From Micromonosporaceae bacterium (GTDB lineage Bacteria; Actinomycetota; Actinomycetes; Mycobacteriales; Micromonosporaceae): 24,782 nucleotides of DNA. The stretch spans positions 1 through 24,782 of the forward strand of contig DPJL01000100.1 in NCBI GenBank assembly GCA_003543035.1, written 5' to 3'. Below are positions 14,735 through 22,711 of this stretch, piece by piece (position 1 is the first letter of the stretch; every line of letters begins with the position of its first letter). The notes below the pieces were generated by a model. It was not told the DNA's origin. It did not search any database and saw nothing but the letters and a program-made list of their open reading frames with translations. The translations under genes were made by a program, and so were the position numbers.

Positions 14735-15595
14735 ATGGACTTTCTTCGACCCGAGACGTGGCGGGAAGCCTTGGCCCTCAAGGCCGAGCGGCCCGATGCG
14801 GTGCCCATCGCCGGTGGCACCGACGTGATGGTGGAGCTCAACTTCGACCATCGCCGTCCTGCTGCCCTGCTTGACCTGACGTGCATCTCGTCATTGACGC
14901 AATGGGATCGCCAGGCGAACCACATCCGCATCGGCGCGACGGTTCCCTACACCCGGCTCATCGCCGAGCTCGGTGATGAGTTGCCGGGTCTGGCCATGGC
15001 ATCGCGGACGGTGGGCTCGCCGCAGATCCGCAATCGCGGCACGGTCGCTGGCAATCTGGGCGCGGCTTCACCCGCCGGTGACACTCACCCGATCCTGCTG
15101 GCCGTTGGTGCGGTCGTTGAGGTGGAGTCGGTGCGGGGGACCAGGCTGATCCCGGCCACGGAGTTCTATCTCGGCGTGAAGCGAAACGCGCTGGAGCCCG
15201 ATGAGCTCATCCGCGCAGTGCACGTGCCCGTTAACAAAGGCCCGCAACAGTTCTCGAAGATCGGCACTCGCAACGCGATGGTGATTGCGGTCTGCTCGTT
15301 CGGCCTCGCCATCGACGTGGCGAAGCGGACGGTCGGAGCCGGAGTCGGCTCGGCCGCCCCGACACCCCGCCGGGCGCTTGCTGCCGAAGACTTTGCGGCC
15401 CAGGCGTTGCCGTGGGATAGCCGCGATCCGATCCCGGCTGAGGTCGCCACGCGCTTCGGAGAGCTCGCGGCGCAGGCTGCATCACCCATCGACGACGTAC
15501 GGGGCAGCGCCGCGTACCGGCGTCACGCCCTGTCCGTGATGGCCCGCCGCACTCTGGGCTGGGCCTGGAAGGAGTACCAATGCGCCTCAAGCTGA
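14735..15595 (+). CDS. Xanthine dehydrogenase, FAD-binding subunit
   Basis: This 286-residue subunit (PucC/E. coli XdhB type) receives electrons from the 2Fe-2S clusters and passes them to NAD+. PIAGGTDVMVELN (24-36) and the TVGSPQIRNRGTVAGNLGAA block (about 91-110), followed by SPAGD, are the FAD-binding loops of the family. The C-terminal CO-dehydrogenase flavoprotein domain spans about 165-275. ATG 14735 is preferred over GTG 14729 because GGGAG precedes it; the uricase stop lies 3 bases upstream. The stop at 15595 overlaps the next gene's start by 16 bases. Together with the genes at 15580 and 17404 it makes up a three-subunit enzyme. Confidence 0.94.
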   Translation: MDFLRPETWREALALKAERPDAVPIAGGTDVMVELNFDHRRPAALLDLTCISSLTQWDRQANHIRIGATVPYTRLIAELGDELPGLAMASRTVGSPQIRNRGTVAGNLGAASPAGDTHPILLAVGAVVEVESVRGTRLIPATEFYLGVKRNALEPDELIRAVHVPVNKGPQQFSKIGTRNAMVIAVCSFGLAIDVAKRTVGAGVGSAAPTPRRALAAEDFAAQALPWDSRDPIPAEVATRFGELAAQAASPIDDVRGSAAYRRHALSVMARRTLGWAWKEYQCASS

Positions 15596-16052
15596 CCATC
15601 AACGGCGAAAGCCGGGATGCCGACGACGTGTGGCCGGGTGAGAGCCTGCTCTACGTGCTGCGCGACCGGCTCGGCTTGCGGGCGCAAAGAACGCCTGCGA
15701 GCAGGGCGAATGTGGGTCGTGCACGGTCTACCTGGACGGTGTTCCGGTCTGCTCCTGCCTGGTCGCGGCGGGACAGGCCATCGACCGAGATGTCGTCACG
15801 GTGGAAGGACTGGCTGAGGGCGACAAGCTCGATCCGGTGCAGGAGTGCTTCGTCGAAGCGGGTGCCGTCCAATGTGGATTCTGTACGCCGGGTCTGATTG
15901 TGGCGGCGCATGACTTGGTCACGCGATGTCCCAAGCCCTCCGACGGGGAGATCCGGGAGGCGCTGGCGGGGAATCTATGCCGGTGCACCGGATACGAGAA
16001 GATTCTCGACGCGGTTCGGATGGCGTCGGAGCGCAAGGCGGCCGTCGCATGA
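15580..16052 (+). pseudogene. Xanthine dehydrogenase 2Fe-2S subunit, interrupted by a one-base frameshift
   Basis: The small electron-transfer subunit (PucE/XdhC 2Fe-2S type) starts at ATG 15580 after GGAAGGAG. The first frame gives RLKLTINGESRDADDVWPGE, SLLYVLRDRLGLR and then nonsense. From 15684 another frame gives KNACEQGECGSC (first cluster), VQCGFCTPG and NLCRCTGYEK (second cluster), ending at 16052. Adding one G to the GGG run at 15680-15682 restores LGLRGAKNACEQGECGSC and a normal 157-residue protein. The lesion is therefore a single-base deletion in a G run, either a true mutation or a sequencing slip. Everything else about the gene is intact, including all eight cluster cysteines and a 4-base overlap with the next gene. 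If real, it would disable xanthine dehydrogenase. Confidence 0.9.
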
Positions 16053-17407
16053 CCACCATCTTCGAAAATTGCGCCATTGCGACCGTGTCCGGAGCCGAGC
16101 ACGACCGCGGCTACCTCGTCGTGGAGGGCGAGGCCATCTCGGCCGTGGGGGCAGGCGTCGCGCCGCGCGTTGAAGGAGCGTCCTATGTGGACGGCACTGG
16201 CTGCCTTGCCACGCCGGGTCTGATCAACACGCACCATCACCTGTACCAGTGGGTGACCCGAGGGCTGGCACAAGACGAGACGCTGTTCGGCTGGCTGGTG
16301 GCGCTCTATCCGATCTGGGCGCGCATTGACGCACAGACCGTGCACGCCGCGGCAGGGGCCGGGCTGGGCTGGCTGGCCCGAACCGGGTGCACCACTTCGG
16401 CCGACCACCACTACGTCTTCCCGAGACACGGCGGCGATCTGCTCGCCGCCGAGATCGAGGCGGCTCGCACCATCGGGGTCCGGTTCCACCCCACCCGCGG
16501 GTCGATGGACCGGGGCAAGTCCGATGGTGGCCTCCCGCCGGAGTCGGTGGTGGAGGACCGCGACACCATCCTTGCCGCGTGTGAGGACGCGATCGCGAAA
16601 TACCATGACCCGGCACCGAATTCGATGCTCCGGATTGGACTCGCGCCGTGCTCGCCCTTCTCGGTGAGCTCGGAGCTGATGACCGAGTCGGCGGCGCTGG
16701 CTCGCCGTCACGGGGTGCGGCTGCACACCCATCTGGCGGAGACGCTGGACGAGGAGGAGTTCTGCCTCGCCACGCACGGCTGCACGCCGGCGGAGTACGC
16801 CGATTCGCTGGGCTGGCTCGGGGACGACGTCTGGCTCGCGCATTGCGTGCACCTGTCGGACTCCGCGATCAAGCGGTTCGCTGAAACCGGTACCGGGACG
16901 GCGCACTGCCCCAGCTCCAACGCCCGGCTCGGCGCGGGTCTGGCTCCGATCAAGGCGCTGCTGGATGCCGGTGCCCCGGTCGGGCTCGGTGTGGACGGCG
17001 CGGCGTCGCAAGAGGCAGGGATGATGGTGGAGGAACTGCGGCAGGCGATGTACGTGTCGCGGCTGCGCGCCGGCACCGCCGAATCCAAGGTCGCGCTCAA
17101 CGCTCGCGACGCGCTCTACCTCGGCACGATGGGCGGTGCCCGCAACCTCGGCCGGCAGAACGAGATCGGCTCGCTTGAGCCCGGAAAACTCGCCGACATC
17201 GCACTGTGGCGATTGGATGGACTCGGGCACGCCGACATCGCCGATCCCGTTGCCGCACTGGTCTTCGGCCCACCCGCACCACTGAAACTGCTGATGGTGG
17301 GCGGCAAGCCGGTGGTGGTTGACGACACACTGGTCAACGCCGACGAGCGAGCGCTGGCAAGCGCCGCCCGTGCGGCGAACCGCAAACTGGTGGAGGCGGC
17401 GTCATGA
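16049..17407 (+). CDS. Amidohydrolase, 8-oxoguanine/guanine deaminase type
   Basis: This 452-residue metal-dependent deaminase belongs to the ATZ/TRZ amidohydrolase family. Metal ligands are visible: His62 and His64 in NTHHHLYQ, His228 in LHTHLAET with Glu231, His265 in LAHCVH and Asp316 in GVDGAAS. The SSNARLGAG motif (289-297) and NTHHHLYQWVTRGLAQDE are typical of bacterial 8-oxoguanine deaminases, which make urate directly. Some relatives use guanine, isocytosine or hydroxyatrazine, so the substrate is inferred. Context favours a purine: it lies between two xanthine dehydrogenase subunits with 4-base overlaps on both sides. A guanine deaminase would supply xanthine; an 8-oxoguanine deaminase would bypass xanthine dehydrogenase. 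Confidence 0.88.
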   Translation: MTTIFENCAIATVSGAEHDRGYLVVEGEAISAVGAGVAPRVEGASYVDGTGCLATPGLINTHHHLYQWVTRGLAQDETLFGWLVALYPIWARIDAQTVHAAAGAGLGWLARTGCTTSADHHYVFPRHGGDLLAAEIEAARTIGVRFHPTRGSMDRGKSDGGLPPESVVEDRDTILAACEDAIAKYHDPAPNSMLRIGLAPCSPFSVSSELMTESAALARRHGVRLHTHLAETLDEEEFCLATHGCTPAEYADSLGWLGDDVWLAHCVHLSDSAIKRFAETGTGTAHCPSSNARLGAGLAPIKALLDAGAPVGLGVDGAASQEAGMMVEELRQAMYVSRLRAGTAESKVALNARDALYLGTMGGARNLGRQNEIGSLEPGKLADIALWRLDGLGHADIADPVAALVFGPPAPLKLLMVGGKPVVVDDTLVNADERALASAARAANRKLVEAAS

Positions 17408-19689
17408 GGCCTGTTCGGGAGCTCACGTCATCGAACCGCAGCGGCGTCGGGGACAGCCCGATCCGCCCGGACGGTCCGCTGAAGGTGAAGGGCGAGTTTG
17501 CCTACTCGTCGGATCTGTGGATTGACGGCATGCTGTGGGGCGCAACGCTTCGCAGCCCTCACCCGAGGGCGCGGATCACCGGGATCAACATCGGAGCCGC
17601 GCTGGCGATGCCGGGTGTTTACGCGGTGCTGACCCACGCCGACGTGCCCGGTCACAAGTTCTACGGGCTTGACCATCGCGATCAGCCGGTGCTCGCCATC
17701 GACCAGGTGCGCTATCAGGGCGAGCCCGTGGCGCTGGTCGCCGCCGACCACCCCGAGACTGCCCTGCGTGCGCTCAAGAAGATCGAGATCTCCTACGAAG
17801 TGTTGGCGCCTATCTTCGACGCTCGTTCGGCCCTCTTCGATCCGGCTTCGGAGCACGTGCATCCCGGTACCAATCTGGTCCGGCACCAACCGGTCCGGGT
17901 GGGGGATCCGGATGACCCTGCGGTGAGAGCACAGTGTGCGGTCATCGTCGCGCGCGACTACGAGGTGGGCATTCAGGATCAGGCGTTCCTCGGCCCGGAG
18001 TCGGGGCTGGCGATCCCATCCGAGGACGGCGGAATCGAGCTCTTCGTTGCCACGCAATGGATACACAACGACCTCGCGCAGATCGGGCCGTGCCTCGGCT
18101 TGCCGGACGACAAGATTCGCATGACACTCGCCGGTGTCGGCGGGGCGTTCGGTGGCCGCGAAGACCTCTCGATGCAGATCCATGTGGCGATGCTGGCGCT
18201 GCACACCGGCAAGCCCGTGAAGATCGTGTACAACCGTGAGGAGTCCTTCTTCGGGCACGTGCACCGGCATCCGGCCGTGATGCGTTATGAGCACGGCGCT
18301 TCGGCCGACGGCAAACTCGTCTTCGCGAAGGCTGAGATCATTCTCGATGGCGGCGGCTACACCTCGACTACCCCGAACGTGGTGGGCAACGCGGCCTCGC
18401 TCGGTGTTGGGCCGTACGAGATCCCGCACATCAAGATTGACGCCTATGGCGCGTACACCAACAACCCGCCCTGCGGCGCGATGCGAGGCTTCGGCGCGGT
18501 CCAGGCCTGCTTCGCCTACGAGTCGCAAATGGATGCTGTCGCCGCCGAGCTGGGCATGGACCCGTTGCGGTTCCGTCAGATCAACGCGGTTTCGGAGGGC
18601 TCGAAGCTCGCCACCGGGCAGGTGCTCGACTCGCCGGTGCCGCTCGCGGAAATGCTCGACGATCTGGCAGCGATGCCGTTGCCTGCCAACGAGGATTTCG
18701 ATCTGCGCCGGATGCCGGGCGGGGTCTCGAACACCACCCACGGCGAGGGTGTGCGCAGAGGCGTCGGCTATGGCGTCGGAATCAAGAACATTTGCTTCTC
18801 CGAGGGGTACGACGACTATTCCACCGCGCGCGTGCGGCTTGAGATGATCGGGGGAGAACCAGCCGCGCTCGTGCACACGGCTGCTGCCGAGGTCGGTCAA
18901 GGGCTTGTCACGCTCAAGGCGCAGATCGCCCGGACCGAGCTGGGCATCGAGCGGGTGACCATCGCTCCCGCCGACAACCAGGTCGGCAACGCAGGCTCCA
19001 GCTCGGCATCGCGTCAGTCCTACATGACCGGCGGTGCGGTCAAGGTCGCCTGCGAGGCGGTGCGGCAACGGGTCATCGAACTTGCCGGCGCACCTTCGGA
19101 TTCGCGTCTGATAGGCGGGAAGCTGATGACTGCGCTCGGGGAAGTCGTGACAGGACTGGCCGAAATCCTTGGTGACACGGTGATTGAGGAGACCCGCGAG
19201 TACCACCACCGCCCGACCACGGGCATGGATCCCGTTACCGGCCAAGGTAACTCACACACCCAGCTGGCCGTCTGCGTGCACCGGGCGGTGGTCGACGTGG
19301 ATGTGGAGCTGGGCCTGGTGAAGGTCGTCGAACTCGCCGCTGTGCAGGACGTTGGGAAGATCCTCAACCTGCAGTCACTGGAAGGCCAGATCCACGGCGG
19401 CACAGCCCAGGGACTCGGTCTCGCGGTGATGGAGGAAATCCAGGTAACCAACGGCAAGGTGCGCAATCCCTCCTTCACCGACTATCTCATCCCGACCATC
19501 CTCGACATGCCGCCAATGCGGATGAAGATCCTCGAAAACGCCGATCCGCATGCCCCATACGGGCTGCGCGGAGCGGGTGAGCCGCCCACGCTGTCGTCGA
19601 CACCGGCGATCGTGGCGGCAATCCGGAACGCCACCGGGCTGCCACTCATGCGGGTCCCGGTACGTCCGGAGCACCTCACCAACACCTGA
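17404..19689 (+). CDS. Xanthine dehydrogenase, molybdopterin-binding subunit
   Basis: This 761-residue catalytic subunit (PucD/E. coli XdhA type) hydroxylates hypoxanthine and xanthine to urate at a molybdenum centre. Domains: an a/b hammerhead at about 20-130 (GEFAYSSDLWIDGMLWGATL), then the molybdopterin region. GVGGAFGGRE at about 244-253 and GAMRGFGAVQ at 358-367, with Arg361, line the substrate pocket. TAAAEVGQG lies near 496-504. YGLRGAGEPPTLSST carries the base Glu726. ATG 17404 overlaps the deaminase stop by 4 bases. Length is normal. A molybdopterin dinucleotide cofactor is expected, consistent with the MobA/MocA-like gene at 10258 and the XdhC-type factor at 21286. Confidence 0.96.
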   Translation: MRPVRELTSSNRSGVGDSPIRPDGPLKVKGEFAYSSDLWIDGMLWGATLRSPHPRARITGINIGAALAMPGVYAVLTHADVPGHKFYGLDHRDQPVLAIDQVRYQGEPVALVAADHPETALRALKKIEISYEVLAPIFDARSALFDPASEHVHPGTNLVRHQPVRVGDPDDPAVRAQCAVIVARDYEVGIQDQAFLGPESGLAIPSEDGGIELFVATQWIHNDLAQIGPCLGLPDDKIRMTLAGVGGAFGGREDLSMQIHVAMLALHTGKPVKIVYNREESFFGHVHRHPAVMRYEHGASADGKLVFAKAEIILDGGGYTSTTPNVVGNAASLGVGPYEIPHIKIDAYGAYTNNPPCGAMRGFGAVQACFAYESQMDAVAAELGMDPLRFRQINAVSEGSKLATGQVLDSPVPLAEMLDDLAAMPLPANEDFDLRRMPGGVSNTTHGEGVRRGVGYGVGIKNICFSEGYDDYSTARVRLEMIGGEPAALVHTAAAEVGQGLVTLKAQIARTELGIERVTIAPADNQVGNAGSSSASRQSYMTGGAVKVACEAVRQRVIELAGAPSDSRLIGGKLMTALGEVVTGLAEILGDTVIEETREYHHRPTTGMDPVTGQGNSHTQLAVCVHRAVVDVDVELGLVKVVELAAVQDVGKILNLQSLEGQIHGGTAQGLGLAVMEEIQVTNGKVRNPSFTDYLIPTILDMPPMRMKILENADPHAPYGLRGAGEPPTLSSTPAIVAAIRNATGLPLMRVPVRPEHLTNT

Positions 19690-19776
19690 CTCCATAGCGC
19701 ACAACAACCGGACCGGGGCTTGACTCCCGCTCGCCCGGTCGGTCGACCCATCCCTTTTCCGAAAGTGGGAGCACCG
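19690..19776 (+). promoter_or_regulatory. Gap with weak hairpin before the permease
   Basis: This 87-base gap is the largest within the plus-strand operon. GACCGGG (19711-19717) and CCCGGTC (19734-19740) form a 7-bp stem with a 16-base loop. It may be an attenuator, an internal terminator or a processing site that sets the permease apart; no clear promoter is seen. Confidence 0.3.
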
Positions 19777-21237
19777 ATGACAACGACCCTTCTGGCACCA
19801 CCACCACCACCACCACCACCGGTAGCCAAACCCCCGGCTCCGCAGAGCAGGCTCGACAGGTTCTTCCACATCACCAAGCGCGGCAGCACTACCGGGCGCG
19901 AGGTGCGCGGCGGGCTGACGACCTTCGTCGCGATGGCCTACATCGTCCTGCTCAACCCGCTGATCCTGGCCGGGGCGGCCGATGTGACCGGGGCGAAGTT
20001 GTCCTTCGTCCAACTCACCACGATGACCGCACTATCGGCGTGCGTGACGACCATCCTGATGGGTGTCGTGGGCAAGGCCCCGCTTGCTCTGGCGGCCGGG
20101 CTTGGTGTCAACGCCGTGGTGGCGTACCAGATCGCTCCGCAGGTCACCTGGGCCCAGGCGATGGGTCTGGTGGTGCTGGAAGGAGTCGCCATCGTCCTGC
20201 TCGCCGCGAGCGGGGTCCGTGAAGCGATCATGAATGCCATCCCGATGCCGCTCAAGCACGCGATCGGTGTCGGCATCGGCATGTTCATCGCACTGATCGG
20301 GCTGGTCGATGCCGGGTTCGTGAGCCGTATCCCGGACGCGGTCGGCACGGTCGTGCCGGTCACCCTCGGCGCGGGTGGGCACCTGGCCGGCTGGCCGATC
20401 CTGGTCTTCGCGGTCGGCGTGATCACGATGATCGCGCTTTACAGCCGGAAGGTCCCCGGTGCGATCCTCATCAGCATCGTTGTCGCGACTCTGCTCGCGA
20501 TGGCGATCGAGACGATCGTCCACCCGAAGGGCTGGGGGCTGATCACGCCGGAGCTGCCGTCTTCGCCATTGGCGTTGCCTGATTTCGCGCTCTTCGGCCA
20601 GATCGACTTGTTCGGCGCATTCGGCAAGATCGGTGCCATCACCCTCGGCGTCTTCCTCTTCACCCTTGTCCTGTCGGGCTTCTTCGACGCGATGGGCACC
20701 ATTCTCGGCGTCTCCAACGATGCCGGGCTGGTCGACAAGAACGGCAAGATGCCCGGCATGGGCCGGGTGCTCATGGTCGACGGCGTGGGCGCGGCGTTCG
20801 GTGGTGTGACGTCGAGTTCGGCCAACACGGTCTTCGTCGAGTCCGCTGCGGGCGTCGGCGAGGGGGCTCGGACCGGACTGTCCAGTGTGGTCACCGGCGG
20901 CATGTTCGGTGCGTTGATGTTCCTCGCGCCGCTGGCCGCGGTGGTCCCGCAGCAGGCGGCTGCGCCGGCCTTGGTGCTGGTCGGGGCGCTGATGGCGAGT
21001 CAGGCCCGGCACATCGACTGGAGCGACCTTGAGTTCTCGATTCCGGCCTTCCTCACCATTGTGCTCATGCCGTTCACCTACTCCATCACCAACGGGGTCG
21101 GGGCGGGTGTCATCGCGTTCGTGGTGATCAAGGCGGCCCGTGGCAAGTGGCGCGAGCCCGGAATCCTCATGTGGCTGGTCGCGCTGATCTTCGCCGGTTA
21201 CTTCGGCATCAACGGCATTCGAGCATTGGTGGGCTGA
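19777..21237 (+). CDS. NCS2 purine permease, AzgA type
   Basis: This 486-residue inner-membrane protein imports purine bases with protons. It belongs to the AzgA (COG2252) branch, which carries guanine, hypoxanthine and adenine. Marks: GREVRGGLTTFVAMAYIVLL (40-59), LAAGLGVNAVVAYQIAP, and the late motif GGVTSSSANTVFVESAAGVG, then EGARTGLSSVVTGGMF. About 12-14 hydrophobic segments follow. The start is ATG 19777, with GGGAG 5 bases upstream; an earlier TTG at 19720 lacks such a site. The cytoplasmic N-terminus carries eight consecutive prolines (residues 8-15) coded by a CCA repeat, unusual for this family. Position in the operon fits purine uptake. Confidence 0.92.
   Translation: MTTTLLAPPPPPPPPVAKPPAPQSRLDRFFHITKRGSTTGREVRGGLTTFVAMAYIVLLNPLILAGAADVTGAKLSFVQLTTMTALSACVTTILMGVVGKAPLALAAGLGVNAVVAYQIAPQVTWAQAMGLVVLEGVAIVLLAASGVREAIMNAIPMPLKHAIGVGIGMFIALIGLVDAGFVSRIPDAVGTVVPVTLGAGGHLAGWPILVFAVGVITMIALYSRKVPGAILISIVVATLLAMAIETIVHPKGWGLITPELPSSPLALPDFALFGQIDLFGAFGKIGAITLGVFLFTLVLSGFFDAMGTILGVSNDAGLVDKNGKMPGMGRVLMVDGVGAAFGGVTSSSANTVFVESAAGVGEGARTGLSSVVTGGMFGALMFLAPLAAVVPQQAAAPALVLVGALMASQARHIDWSDLEFSIPAFLTIVLMPFTYSITNGVGAGVIAFVVIKAARGKWREPGILMWLVALIFAGYFGINGIRALVG
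19798..19818 (+). repeat. (CCA)7 trinucleotide repeat
   Basis: Seven perfect CCA codons followed by CCG encode the Pro8 run in the permease N-terminus. Such a run can slip in replication by whole codons without breaking the frame, and normally requires elongation factor P for translation. Confidence 0.85.
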
Positions 21238-21285
21238 GCCATGCGCTTCGGTTGGGCGGCAACGGAAAGGCTGGAGGGCTGAGTC

Positions 21286-22398
21286 ATGCGTGAGGTCTCG
21301 AGCGAGCTGGCGGCGTGGATCCGCGAGGGCAGATCCTTCGCCCTGGCGAGCGTCGTCACGGTGTGCGGCTCGGCGCCGCGGGAGCCGGGTGCGGTGCTGG
21401 CGGTGGACGCGGATGGCGTTGCCGTGGGCAGTGTTTCCGGCGGCTGCGTCGAGGGTGCCGCCTACGAGCTGTGCCGTCAGGTGCTCGAGACCGGCGAGCC
21501 GGTGCTGCAGGAGTTCGGCTACAGCGACGACGACGCCTTCGCCGTCGGATTGACCTGCGGCGGCCGGATCGAGCTCTTCGTGCAGCGAATCGATCCCATC
21601 GTCGGTGCCGCACTGTCCGCTGTGGACGCAGGTGAACCTGTTGCCCTGGCTCGGGATCTACGTTCGGGCCGTGCACTCATCGTCACCGCTGCAGGGGTGC
21701 GCGGCACGCTGGGCAATCCGCGGCGGGATCACGTCGTGGTCGCCGACGCGCGGGCCATGCTCGAGGCCGGCCGGACCGGTCGTCTCACCTGTATCGGCGG
21801 TCGTGAGGTGGACATCTTCATCGAGACCTACGCACCGCCGCCGCGGCTGCTGGTCTTCGGGGCGATCGACTTCGCTGCGGCCCTGGTACGGGTAGGAAAG
21901 TTCCTCGGCTACCGGGTCACCGTCTGCGACGCTCGGCCGGTTTTCGCCACCAAGCAGCGCTTCCCCGAGGCGGACGAGGTAGTCGTCCAGTGGCCGCACC
22001 GCTACCTGAAGTCGACCGAGGTGGACGGCCGGACCGCGATCTGCGTGCTCACCCACGACCTCAAGTTCGACGTGCCTCTGTTGAAGCAGGCGCTGCGGCT
22101 GCCGGTCGGTTACGTCGGAGCGATGGGCTCGCGGCGCACCCACCAGCAACGGCTGGAGGCTCTACGCGAAGCCGGGGTGACCCCGGTGGAGCTGGCTCGT
22201 TTGCGTTCCCCGATCGGGCTCGCCCTCGGCGGGCGTACCCCCGAGGAGACGGCGATTTCCATCGCTGCCGAGCTCGTCGCCGTACGCAACGGCGGCACCG
22301 CTAACCCACTGTCGATGTTGGAAGGACCGATCCATGGCTCTGATGTTCTTAAACGGCGGCGCAATGCGCGGCGGCCCGCTACACCACTTGCTGCATGA
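21286..22398 (+). CDS. XdhC/CoxI-family molybdoenzyme maturation factor
   Basis: This 370-residue cytosolic accessory protein (Bacillus PucA type) is not part of the mature enzyme. Family members bind molybdenum cofactor, help sulfurate it and insert it into xanthine dehydrogenase. The N-terminal XdhC domain has CGSAPREPGAVLAV (27-40) and GSVSGGCVEGAAYELC (48-63), with a conserved Cys. The C-terminal Rossmann domain (about 185-335) has LLVFGAIDFAAALVRVGKF, CVLTHDLKFDVPLL and GYVGAMGSRRTHQQR. The start is ATG 21286 with GGAGGG upstream. The last 65 bases overlap the next gene in another frame, so the arginine-rich tail (RRRNARRPATPLAA) may be dispensable or the result of a lost earlier stop. 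Confidence 0.93.
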   Translation: MREVSSELAAWIREGRSFALASVVTVCGSAPREPGAVLAVDADGVAVGSVSGGCVEGAAYELCRQVLETGEPVLQEFGYSDDDAFAVGLTCGGRIELFVQRIDPIVGAALSAVDAGEPVALARDLRSGRALIVTAAGVRGTLGNPRRDHVVVADARAMLEAGRTGRLTCIGGREVDIFIETYAPPPRLLVFGAIDFAAALVRVGKFLGYRVTVCDARPVFATKQRFPEADEVVVQWPHRYLKSTEVDGRTAICVLTHDLKFDVPLLKQALRLPVGYVGAMGSRRTHQQRLEALREAGVTPVELARLRSPIGLALGGRTPEETAISIAAELVAVRNGGTANPLSMLEGPIHGSDVLKRRRNARRPATPLAA

Positions 22399-22711
22399 CG
22401 CGCCTCTCGTGGGAGAGGTGCGGACGGCGCCGCGGTATCGCTTCTACTCGGTGGGCGATCGCTTCCCGGCGCTCGAAGAGGTGCGCAGCGGTGGGGTCGC
22501 GGTGCTGGGCGAGGTCTACGACCTGCCCATGGAGGTATTGCGGGACTCGCTGCTACCGGCCGAACCACCCGAATTGGAGCTCGGGGTAATCGAGCTCGCC
22601 GATGGGAGACCGAGCCTGGCAATGGTCCTGCGCCAGGAGTTTTCCGTGCACACCGAGTTGAAGGACATCAGCACCAGCGCCGATTGGAAGTCCTACCGTG
22701 ATCAGATTTGA
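22334..22711 (+). CDS. Stand-alone allophanate-hydrolase C-terminal-like / gamma-glutamylcyclotransferase-fold protein
   Basis: This 125-residue protein (ATG 22334, GGAAGGA upstream) resembles the C-terminal domain of allophanate hydrolase (AtzF/DUR1): MFLNGGAMRGGPLHHLL (4-20), RTAPRYRFYSV, GGVAVLGEVYDLP, then PPELELGVIELADG and SLAMVLR. The fold is related to gamma-glutamylcyclotransferases. In allophanate hydrolase this domain follows the amidase and helps decarboxylate the intermediate. Here there is no amidase domain. Between purine and glyoxylate genes, a role in ureide breakdown is plausible but unproven. It overlaps the preceding gene by 65 bases and the following one by 14. The gene is secure; its function is open. 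Confidence 0.75.
   Translation: MALMFLNGGAMRGGPLHHLLHDAPLVGEVRTAPRYRFYSVGDRFPALEEVRSGGVAVLGEVYDLPMEVLRDSLLPAEPPELELGVIELADGRPSLAMVLRQEFSVHTELKDISTSADWKSYRDQI

Noticed and set aside
15676..15690. Programmed ribosomal frameshift in the 2Fe-2S subunit
   Set aside because: The site lacks a slippery heptamer and a following structure that I can recognise, and homologues are single-frame; a one-base deletion in a G run is simpler.
15728..17230. Long minus-strand open frame (500 codons) opposite the 2Fe-2S and deaminase genes
   Set aside because: It mirrors strongly conserved plus-strand genes, has an arginine/histidine/glycine-rich composition and no domain; long antisense frames are common in high-GC DNA.
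17428..19245. Minus-strand open frame of 605 codons opposite the molybdopterin subunit
   Set aside because: The plus strand encodes a complete, motif-rich enzyme; the antisense product shows no recognisable domain.
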